From the NCBI GenBank assembly GCA_023269295.1, contig JAHFTU010000011.1, forward strand, positions 1-18,391: 18,391 nucleotides of DNA. Reading direction: 5' to 3'. The notes under the pieces were generated by a model. That model saw only the letters and a list, made by a program, of their open reading frames with translations. It was not told the DNA's origin and did not search any database. Below are positions 6,272 through 11,769 of this stretch, piece after piece; positions within the stretch are counted from its first letter, which is position 1; each line of letters starts with the position of its first letter. A program made the translations under genes and the position numbers. The stretch is from Candidatus Woesearchaeota archaeon (GTDB lineage: Archaea > Nanobdellota > Nanobdellia > Woesearchaeales > UBA10216).

Positions 6272-6802
6272 ATGAGAAAAAGTGGTTTATCGCTCAGTAT
6301 GTTCCTGGTTGCAGTTCTGGTTATCGGGCTGTTAGTGGCTCCTGCTGTGCTTGCAGCAACTGCACCGGTAAAGTCAGGAACAGCCAACAAAGTCCCAGCA
6401 AAGCAAGCTGTTGCTGATAAAAAGGCTGCTGTTCAGGAGAAAAAAACTGAAGTAAAACAAGCTGTGACTGAAAAGAAAGATGCAATGAAAGACGCTCAGG
6501 CTGATAAAAAAGCAGCCGTGCAGGAAAAGAAGACTGAAGTGAAGCAGGCTGTTGCTGAAAAGAAAGAAGCAGTAATGACGAAGAAAGAACAAGCTAAAGC
6601 AAAGGAGCAAACTCTGGTTGAAGCTGCAAAGGCAAAGAAGGCTGCAAATAAGGCAAAGTCTGAAAACAAGGCAGGCATAGAAAAGAAAGGGAGTGCCCAG
6701 CAAACCGCAGCAAACGCACCTGCCGGCGGTGCTGTGGGCATAGGAGTTGGCGGTGGCGGAATCGCCGGAAGCGCACCAGCTCCGACAGCACAGACTTCAT
6801 AA
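6272..6802 (+). CDS. Secreted Lys/Ala-rich coiled-coil repeat protein with Gly-rich tail
   Basis: 176 residues, family not recognised. Residues 1-28 are a Sec-type signal peptide: basic MRKSG, a hydrophobic core, and a likely cleavage site after VLA (28). The mature part to about residue 138 is a long predicted helix made almost only of K, A, E, Q, V and D, with a 29-residue repeat: ADKKAAVQEKKTEVKQAV begins at residues 48 and 77. The C-terminus is flexible and Gly/Pro/Ala-rich (GIGVGGGGIAGS, then PAPTAQTS). No anchor follows, so the protein is probably released or bound to the cell surface by charge. Its strong SD suggests high expression. The divergent gene encodes an S-layer-C-domain regulator. 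Confidence 0.8.
   Translation: MRKSGLSLSMFLVAVLVIGLLVAPAVLAATAPVKSGTANKVPAKQAVADKKAAVQEKKTEVKQAVTEKKDAMKDAQADKKAAVQEKKTEVKQAVAEKKEAVMTKKEQAKAKEQTLVEAAKAKKAANKAKSENKAGIEKKGSAQQTAANAPAGGAVGIGVGGGGIAGSAPAPTAQTS
6413..6565 (+). repeat. Two-copy 87-bp-period coding repeat
   Basis: Copies at 6413-6478 and 6500-6565 encode almost the same 22 residues but differ at many third codon positions (for example AAAAAAACTGAA against AAGAAGACTGAA). The repeat is therefore old and maintained at the protein level, not a fresh duplication. Confidence 0.75.
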
Positions 6803-6814
6803 AAGCAGCCTTCA

Positions 6815-6858
6815 TTATTTTTTTCCTAATTCTTTTTTCTTCTTATTATCCTTCTTTT
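6815..6858 (+). terminator. T-rich terminator tract of the secreted repeat gene
   Basis: Runs of seven, six and four Ts begin 13 bases after the stop codon at 6802. They are suitable for archaeal termination on the plus strand. The same bases encode the lysine-rich end of the convergent microprotein. Confidence 0.45.
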
Positions 6859-6943
6859 CATCGCTGCGGCAATATGTGAAATAGAAAAAGCCAGCGATGC
6901 CAGCTACTACTGCTAAACCTGCTACCACTTGCCATAAACTCAT
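6815..6943 (-). CDS. 42-residue membrane microprotein
   Basis: Small ORF on the minus strand starting MSLWQVVAGL: one transmembrane segment (residues ~3-24, rich in A, V, G, F and Y), then a strongly basic cytoplasmic-type tail (RSDEKKDNKKKKELGKK). This topology, a single hydrophobic helix followed by a lysine tail, is typical of a genuine microprotein and unlike chance translation. A TATA-like CTATATTTTT at 6981-6990 (minus strand) would start transcription about 16 nt before the ATG. No SD is visible. It is convergent with the secreted Lys-rich protein, and its lysine codons form the T-rich tract that could also terminate that transcript. Function unknown. Confidence 0.55.
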   Translation of the reverse strand: MSLWQVVAGLAVVAGIAGFFYFTYCRSDEKKDNKKKKELGKK

Positions 6944-7030
6944 ATTTGCCAGAATAGGCTTGCTGTGCTGCTACGAACTCAAAAATATAGGCAGTTGATG
7001 AAATAAAGGAACTTTTGCATCACCTGCCTA

Positions 7031-7077
7031 ATAGCAAATTGCAAGTAAAATATTCGAAAATTTCTGCAATTTGCTAT
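7031..7077. repeat. Perfect 13-bp inverted repeat with 21-nt AT-rich loop
   Basis: The left arm ATAGCAAATTGCA (7031-7043) is exactly complementary to 7065-7077. It begins five bases after the stop of the minus-strand winged-helix gene. It may be that gene's transcript 3' end (hairpin), a bidirectional end shared with the microprotein region, or a binding site for a dimeric regulator. Confidence 0.7.
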
Positions 7078-7082
7078 AACGA

Positions 7083-7352
7083 TTAAAGAATATTCCAAAT
7101 CCTGTCTATGTGGTCAGCAACCTCAGAGCCGTTCTTGGTGAGGGTCAGAAGCTTAAGCCTTCCCTGCTTCTCAAAATTAACAAGCCCGGACTTCTGCATC
7201 TGCTGCAGAATCTTGACAACATGGGAGTACGTGCAGTCAATGGACTTTGCAAGCGAAGAGGCGTAAACCCCTGTTTTCGCGTTTTTCAGGCCAAGAAGCA
7301 TCATTGCAGGCTTTTCCCTGAAAAAAACATTGAAAATTTCCTTACTCTGCAT
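7083..7352 (-). CDS. Small winged-helix transcription regulator (MarR/TrmB-like)
   Basis: 89 residues from ATG 7352 (the codon before it is a TTG). The protein is essentially one winged helix: helix 1 around IFNVFFREKPAMMLLGL, helix-turn-helix ASSLAKSIDCTYSHVVKILQQMQKSGLV, and a basic wing NFEKQGRLKLLTLTKNG followed by a C-terminal dimerisation-type helix. No ligand domain is present. The start is set by the SD GGGGTG at 7361-7366, eight bases upstream. A long AT stretch (7426-7436, ATTTAAATAT) is the likely TATA region and gives a leader of about 50 nt. It could be a general archaeal MarR-like repressor; its targets are unknown, and the inverted repeat beyond its 3' end may be relevant. Confidence 0.8.
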   Translation of the reverse strand: MQSKEIFNVFFREKPAMMLLGLKNAKTGVYASSLAKSIDCTYSHVVKILQQMQKSGLVNFEKQGRLKLLTLTKNGSEVADHIDRIWNIL

Positions 7353-7494
7353 CAACTGTACACCCCAAACACCCGAAAAACAACCAACAAACGCTTATGA
7401 TGACTGAAAACTCTATTTTGAGACATATATTTAAATGTTTTGATTTTGAAAAATTTTCCGACGACAACCTAAGAAAAGCGCGGCAGCACTGCCA

Positions 7495-8250
7495 TTATTT
7501 CCACTGCCTCAGCGCCTCTTCCTCAACAAAATGAAGCTCGCCAGGAACAATAAGGCAGTGAGGCTGCTTCCCAAAATCCATTTTTTTCAAATCCTTTGCA
7601 GCAGCCGCCTTTATAATGAAACTTTCGCTGCCAATCCTTGCACAGCCAACGCACAAGGTTTCCGGAGTGAATGTGCCCTGGCGCTTTCTTGACTCTATTT
7701 CCAGCAAAATGCCTATTGCCTCAGCTATTGTCATGAACTTGCCCAGGTCAGGCCTGATGTCAAGCAGCAGGAGCGTGTGCAGGCCCAGCAGCTTGTTCTG
7801 GTTGACGACCTCGTAAGAAGTCTCTGGCCTGAAATTCCTGTCAGGATAAGGAACAGAGGTCGTCTTGCCAAACTTGTAAATCTGGAGGCCGGTCATTCCA
7901 ACAGCAGTAATGATTGAAGCGTTGTTAATGACCTTGACCTGGATGCCCTTGGCCTTGCACCTCAGCATGATGTCAATGTGCGTTGTTGCACCCCAGGGGT
8001 CGCCAATCACCAGCAGGGCCGCATTTCCCCTAGCTGCAGCAGCCAGTATCTCCTCGCTCTGCTCAACCAGCTTCCTGTCTGCCGCAACTATTTTCTTGCC
8101 ATAAAACCTTTCCAAATCAGGGATGCTGCAGTTAAGAAGCGAGCTGTAGCTCTCAAGGTATATGGCATCGCAGGAGCGCACAGCTTCCAATCCCCTGACA
8201 GAGATGTCCTTTTCGTCGTTAAGGCCGATGCCGATGAGGTAGAGCACCAT
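7495..8250 (-). CDS. dphB: Diphthine synthase (diphthamide biosynthesis methyltransferase)
   Basis: SAM-dependent methyltransferase that methylates the 3-amino-3-carboxypropyl group on the modified histidine of elongation factor 2, the second stage of diphthamide synthesis; cytoplasmic. The 251-residue length fits the archaeal family (~260). Landmarks: N-terminal MVLYLIGIGLNDEKDISVRG, the conserved LESYSSLL, the cofactor loop VIGDPWGATTHID, NNASIITAVGMTGLQIYKFGKTTSVP, and TLLLLDIRPD, each at the expected place for the tetrapyrrole-methylase fold. The C-terminal HCLIVPGELHFVEEEAL matches the family end. The gene has its own promoter and no operon partner. Its presence marks the host as archaeal. 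Confidence 0.97.
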   Translation of the reverse strand: MVLYLIGIGLNDEKDISVRGLEAVRSCDAIYLESYSSLLNCSIPDLERFYGKKIVAADRKLVEQSEEILAAAARGNAALLVIGDPWGATTHIDIMLRCKAKGIQVKVINNASIITAVGMTGLQIYKFGKTTSVPYPDRNFRPETSYEVVNQNKLLGLHTLLLLDIRPDLGKFMTIAEAIGILLEIESRKRQGTFTPETLCVGCARIGSESFIIKAAAAKDLKKMDFGKQPHCLIVPGELHFVEEEALRQWK

Positions 8251-8274
8251 GAGAAAAAAGAGAATGGTGTCTAT

Positions 8275-8283
8275 CTTAAATAG
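8275..8283 (-). promoter_or_regulatory. TATA box of dphB
   Basis: Minus-strand CTATTTAAG centred about 29 nt before the ATG at 8250, again at leaderless spacing. Confidence 0.55.
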
Positions 8284-8313
8284 TTATCTTCCTGCCAATC
8301 AGCAGTTATCAAA

Positions 8314-9249
8314 TTATGCTTTCATGTTGATTTTGCTGAACGAGACGATAGAATCAATTATCTTTTCATCGCTCACTTGTGCGAAGAATTCACCATAATT
8401 TCTCAGCCCACTGTTTAAATAATGATTAAAGCCTGCTAGAATGTGTGAAAAATCCCTGGCAGCTGGTACAGTCCTTCTTACTTTGGAAACTAGTGTGCCG
8501 TATCTTTCGGCATTGTTAAGAGTGCCGATAAATTCGTCCTCATCGGCCAGGGCAAAGGCGACTGGCACAGTATAACCACCTTTCGGGACACTAGTCCATG
8601 TGGCGACAATAGAAGCCTCAGCTAGCCTCCTACGCACTTTAATCTTTCTCAAAATAGCATTGCCATCTTGCCCGGGTCCAAACGCAGCTTCAAAAGCCTT
8701 GTACAGTCCTGTTGCAAAAGCAAAATAAGCGCCTGTTCCTAGCCTTAAAGCGGCTATTGTTGCTGGAACTGCAAAGCTAGGGATGCTACCTGCTATCCTG
8801 TGAAACTCAGGCCCAAGATAAGGATTGATCAAGTAAGCTGAAGAAACACGTTCCGGAATACTGTACGCAGCCTGTAAGCTAAACGCAGCTCCTACTGAGT
8901 GGCCAACTAAGGCAACTTTTTTCCCCTTGCTGCTCACTTCAGGACTGGCTATAATGCCTTCCAAGTCCAAGCCACCGTTTGGCGTAAGAATGCCCTCAGA
9001 TAACCCGCGCCCCCTGTGATTGAATGTGATTACTGTAAACACTTCGGCAAGACGCTCTAGAAACGGCCCGTAATAATTTAAACTCCCTTTTTGATAGTAA
9101 CCTAAATCCCTATTTTTTCCCACCCCTTCTGTGAAAACTATTGTTCCGGCTGGATGAGTAGGCTCAAATACCTGTCCCTCTAGCAAAATACTTTTCCCAT
9201 TCCCTTTTTTCTCGGGAACCGTGAAAAAATGTTTTTCAACGTGAACCAT
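8314..9249 (-). CDS. Alpha/beta-hydrolase (serine hydrolase)
   Basis: 311 residues, no signal peptide, so cytoplasmic. The fold markers are clear: oxyanion-side strand TVITFNHRGRGLSEG (71-85), nucleophile elbow GHSVGAA with S118, acid candidates D236/D238 in FALADEDEF, and catalytic His candidate H276 in AGFNHYLN. A long Ala-rich lid (residues ~150-220) replaces the short cap of small esterases. The nearest type is the serine aminopeptidase S33/lysophospholipase group; the substrate cannot be told from sequence. It begins four bases after the stop of the upstream unknown gene and shares its promoter. An AAGGT stretch shortly before the ATG may serve as a weak SD. Confidence 0.85.
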   Translation of the reverse strand: MVHVEKHFFTVPEKKGNGKSILLEGQVFEPTHPAGTIVFTEGVGKNRDLGYYQKGSLNYYGPFLERLAEVFTVITFNHRGRGLSEGILTPNGGLDLEGIIASPEVSSKGKKVALVGHSVGAAFSLQAAYSIPERVSSAYLINPYLGPEFHRIAGSIPSFAVPATIAALRLGTGAYFAFATGLYKAFEAAFGPGQDGNAILRKIKVRRRLAEASIVATWTSVPKGGYTVPVAFALADEDEFIGTLNNAERYGTLVSKVRRTVPAARDFSHILAGFNHYLNSGLRNYGEFFAQVSDEKIIDSIVSFSKINMKA

Positions 9250-9253
9250 GTTT

Positions 9254-9793
9254 TTACCTTAGGTGCATTCTTACTTCATCAACCTCGGGCGGGTCATACC
9301 CTCTCGGTGGGTCACGCGGGTCGTACCAAGCAGGATTATCCAATCCGGTCTCTTCATTAGGAGTGTACGGAACCGGTTCTGGCAGGTTTCGCATTCTTAT
9401 CGTGCCTTTGTTCATATTTACTTTGAAAAGCTTTCCACCTTTTAGATATCTTACGGCAATCTCCGAAAGCCCTTGGCTCTCAAGGATAGCTTTGAAGTAA
9501 TCCAGGGCTTCCTCCATTTGGACTAACTGAGCATTTTCTGCACTGTTTTTTTGCCGCTGCGTTACGCCAAAAAGCCTGGCTTCAAGTCTTTCTACATCAC
9601 CGTCAGAGCCAACTGGAAGCTGCATTGAGTCAAATCCTCTACGGCTGTTGCCAAGGCTAAAGTAGCCAAGAGAGCTCAGTCTAGTAATCCTGTTGTGGGT
9701 AAACACAACTACAGATAATGGCTCTGCGCGCACACTGACTTCACCACTTCCAATAAGGTGTGATTCCAGACCCAAATACTGTGAGGGCATCAT
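9254..9793 (-). CDS. Unknown protein in operon with the hydrolase
   Basis: 179 residues, not recognised. N-terminal third: beta-rich (VSVRAEPLSVVVFTHNRITRL). Middle: a helical, probably coiled-coil segment (DVERLEARLFGVTQRQKNSAENAQLVQMEE in outline) followed by a small alpha/beta part (YLKGGKLFKVNMNKGTIRMR). C-terminus: Pro/Asp/Tyr-rich, low complexity (AWYDPRDPPRGYDPPE). No membrane segment, signal peptide or Cys motif. Two ATGs stand in tandem at the start; the first fits the TATA spacing. Its tight coupling with the hydrolase suggests a joint role, but none can be named. Confidence 0.7.
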   Translation of the reverse strand: MMPSQYLGLESHLIGSGEVSVRAEPLSVVVFTHNRITRLSSLGYFSLGNSRRGFDSMQLPVGSDGDVERLEARLFGVTQRQKNSAENAQLVQMEEALDYFKAILESQGLSEIAVRYLKGGKLFKVNMNKGTIRMRNLPEPVPYTPNEETGLDNPAWYDPRDPPRGYDPPEVDEVRMHLR

Positions 9794-9815
9794 GCTTTAA
9801 ACGCTGTTAAAGTGC

Positions 9816-9824
9816 ATTTATAAA
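9816..9824 (-). promoter_or_regulatory. TATA box of the unknown protein/hydrolase operon
   Basis: Minus-strand TTTATAAAT centred 27 nt before the ATG at 9793. It gives a leaderless start and is divergent from the GH15 promoter about 45 bp away. Confidence 0.6.
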
Positions 9825-9865
9825 CCTTTCTATTTTAACCACTTATAAGTAGCTAAAAAAGAAAG

Positions 9866-9903
9866 ATTTAAATAGGGTGCTTTTCAGTAACTATAGCAGG
9901 AGG
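9866..9903 (+). promoter_or_regulatory. Promoter and Shine-Dalgarno site of the GH15-like gene
   Basis: TATA box ATTTAAATA (9866-9874) followed by GGG predicts transcription start near 9895. The strong SD GCAGGAGG (9896-9903) sits seven bases before a TTG codon at 9911, which decides that unusual start. Confidence 0.65.
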
Positions 9904-9910
9904 CATTAAC

Positions 9911-10927
9911 TTGATATCAAAAAGCATAGCAATACTGGAATCGCTCCAGCATCCGACAGGGCTGTTTAGCGCAAGCCGCAAGGACGTGAAGACAGGCTAC
10001 AACCTTTGCTGGATTCGCGATACTGTTTACGCTTCATTGGGATTTGAGGCAGTCACGAATACTGCCGCAGTAAAGAAAATATACCATGCCCTACTTGACC
10101 TTCTGCTAAAGCATGAGTACAAGATAGACTGGATGATAAATCAGCCGCAGCCTAAAGAGCAGTTCAGGTACATCCACGCAAGATATGACCCGGTTACAAT
10201 GAGCGAGATTTGGGAGGAGTGGGGAAACAAGCAAAATGACGCTATCGGAGCTGTTTTGTTCAAGATTGGCGAACTGGAAAACAAAGAAATCAGGATTATC
10301 AGAAACAGCAGCGATAAAAGAATACTGCAGAAACTTGTAAATTACCTTGAAGCAATCCACTACTGGCACGACTCCGACAACGGGATGTGGGAGGAAAACG
10401 AGGAAATTCACGCCTCATCGGTCGGTGCATGCGTTGCCGGCCTCAAAGCAGTCAGCAAAATTGACGGCATCAACGTTTCACAGCAGCTGATTAAAAACGG
10501 CGAGGAAGCACTACGGCAGATGTTGCCAAAAGAATCAATCTCAAAGGCAGTTGACCTTGCGCTTTTGTCATTAATCTATCCTTATAACATTGTCTCGCCG
10601 CAGCAGCGCAACGCGATACTAAAAAACATTGAGGAGAAGCTTGTCAAAGGCAGAGGCGTAATAAGGTATGCTGGCGACAAATACTACAGCAACGATGGGG
10701 CTGAGGCAGAATGGCCATTCGGCTTGCCGTGGCTGGCAATAATCTACAAGCAGCTCAACAATCCTGAAAAATACGCCCACTATACAAGGAAAACCCTTGA
10801 GGTAATGAATGAGAAAGGCGAAATGCCTGAGCTGTACTACGGAAATACAGATAAGCATAATGAAAACACGCCACTGGCGTGGGGGCAGGCCCTCTACCTT
10901 GTGGCTGCAGCTGAGGCAAAGGTGTAA
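9911..10927 (+). CDS. GH15-like glucan hydrolase / phosphorylase-kinase-alpha-like protein
   Basis: 338 residues, TTG start set by the SD upstream. The protein is an (alpha/alpha)6-type catalytic domain of the GH15 glucoamylase clan, closest in pattern to the glucoamylase-like region of phosphorylase kinase alpha: WIRD (34-37), WGNKQNDAIG (104-113), GMWEENEEIHASSVGACVAGL (158-178 in outline; E161/E162 the likely general acid), AEWPFGLPWLA, and NENTPLAWGQALYL near the end with E318 as candidate base. It lacks the ~250-residue N-terminal beta domain of ordinary archaeal/bacterial GH15 enzymes. No signal peptide: intracellular. It begins a plus-strand operon with a receiver protein and faces a debranching-enzyme operon, so it probably hydrolyses or senses glycogen-like glucans. 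Whether it is catalytic or only carbohydrate-binding is open. Confidence 0.8.
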   Translation: MISKSIAILESLQHPTGLFSASRKDVKTGYNLCWIRDTVYASLGFEAVTNTAAVKKIYHALLDLLLKHEYKIDWMINQPQPKEQFRYIHARYDPVTMSEIWEEWGNKQNDAIGAVLFKIGELENKEIRIIRNSSDKRILQKLVNYLEAIHYWHDSDNGMWEENEEIHASSVGACVAGLKAVSKIDGINVSQQLIKNGEEALRQMLPKESISKAVDLALLSLIYPYNIVSPQQRNAILKNIEEKLVKGRGVIRYAGDKYYSNDGAEAEWPFGLPWLAIIYKQLNNPEKYAHYTRKTLEVMNEKGEMPELYYGNTDKHNENTPLAWGQALYLVAAAEAKV

Positions 10928-10928
10928 A

Positions 10929-11348
10929 ATGGAATACCACGTCTTAATAGCAGATGACGAGCCGGAAATCAGAAGCATTTTGGCAGACTGGTTCAGCGAA
11001 ATGTTTCCAAAAGAATCACAGGATAACTGCGTCATTTACGAGGCCAAAAACGGAACTGAGGCTGCTGCAAAGGCTGATGAGTGCAGGAAGTCAGGCAAAA
11101 GCCTGGACCTCGCAATAATTGACGTGGTAATGCCAAACAGGAGCGGCCTAGAAGCTATTGCCAATTTGCAGAGGGCTTCGCCTTCAACGCATATCGTTAT
11201 CTTTTCTGCGACTGCCAGTGCCAGCTTACGCGCAGAGCAACTGCAGGCAAGATATGGCAGCAAAGTAACGGTTCTTGACAAGCCGATTAGAAAGGCAGAA
11301 TTTTTTGACGCTATAAAAAATGTTTTGGGTGGCAATTACCGTGCATAA
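10929..11348 (+). CDS. Stand-alone CheY-like response regulator receiver
   Basis: 139 residues, a single phosphoacceptor domain without output domain. All switch residues are present: acidic pocket D9-D10-E11, phosphoacceptor D65 in LAIIDVVMPNRSG, S93 in IFSAT, and K118 in LDKPI. The domain is slightly long because of an insertion between helix 1 and strand 2. It starts one base after the GH15 stop, with the SD AAAGGTG just upstream, so translation is coupled. No histidine kinase is encoded in this window. Receivers are scarce in reduced archaeal genomes, and pairing one with a glucan-acting enzyme suggests phosphorylation-dependent control of glucan use (inference). Confidence 0.9.
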   Translation: MEYHVLIADDEPEIRSILADWFSEMFPKESQDNCVIYEAKNGTEAAAKADECRKSGKSLDLAIIDVVMPNRSGLEAIANLQRASPSTHIVIFSATASASLRAEQLQARYGSKVTVLDKPIRKAEFFDAIKNVLGGNYRA

Positions 11349-11769
11349 TGACAACGGGCGCATGAGCTTTGTGAGCGATGAGCAACTTGTGCAAATTCTT
11401 GACGCTTACGGGAGCTGTGGATATGGTGTCTGGCCTTTGCCTCAAAATGAAATTATTGATCTCGAACATCTCGTAAGCCAGCCAAACCCTCAGGCACTGG
11501 AGCCTTACGTTCCGTATGTGGCAATGCCACTTAAGCCGGCAAGCCCTGATAGAAAAGGCGCTGTTGTCCAGATAGGCAGCAGACGGATAATCATCTCCTT
11601 TTTTGAGATAGGCGAATTCGGCATCAAAGTACACGAAGTAGGCCTTCGGGGCTATTCAGAGGTTTTACCTTCAGACTTTGTGAGTTCCATAAAAAAACTT
11701 TCTTTAGCCGCAGAGAAAAGACCCAGCCCTGGCTTATCCAAGCACCCTTACCAGCTCAATGAAGGTTGA
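11341..11769 (+). CDS. Unknown protein following the receiver
   Basis: 142 residues if read from GTG 11341, which overlaps the receiver stop by eight bases and has the SD GGGTGG (11327-11332) eight bases upstream; ATG 11362 would give 135 residues. I do not recognise the family. The N-terminal half is helical then loop-rich (DEQLVQILDAYGSCGYGVWPLP); the C-terminal half looks beta-rich (GAVVQIGSRRIIISFFEIGEFGIKV in outline) and ends in a helix (FVSSIKKLSLAAEK). No membrane segment. Third gene of the GH15-receiver operon, so a possible partner or effector of the receiver. Its last 36 bases overlap the end of the convergent debranching-enzyme gene. Confidence 0.7.
   Translation: MHNDNGRMSFVSDEQLVQILDAYGSCGYGVWPLPQNEIIDLEHLVSQPNPQALEPYVPYVAMPLKPASPDRKGAVVQIGSRRIIISFFEIGEFGIKVHEVGLRGYSEVLPSDFVSSIKKLSLAAEKRPSPGLSKHPYQLNEG

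Noticed and set aside
6374..6703. Long open frame antisense to the secreted repeat protein (109 codons, Phe/Leu/Cys-rich)
   Set aside because: It is the complement of Lys/Glu/Ala codons, with no start signal; the plus-strand protein has a signal peptide and SD.
7397..7407. ATGATGA followed by CTGA, resembling C and D boxes of a guide sRNA
   Set aside because: The boxes touch each other, leaving no guide segment, and no C'/D' pair is present nearby.
7400..7534. Plus-strand frame of 44 codons from ATG 7400, running into the end of dphB
   Set aside because: It crosses the minus-strand TATA region and the dphB coding end, has no SD or recognised motif, and its composition looks like chance.
10809..10928. 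N-terminal extension of the receiver protein overlapping the GH15 gene
   Set aside because: The receiver fold begins at ATG 10929 with strand VLIADDE, preceded by a good SD; the extension is just another frame of GH15.
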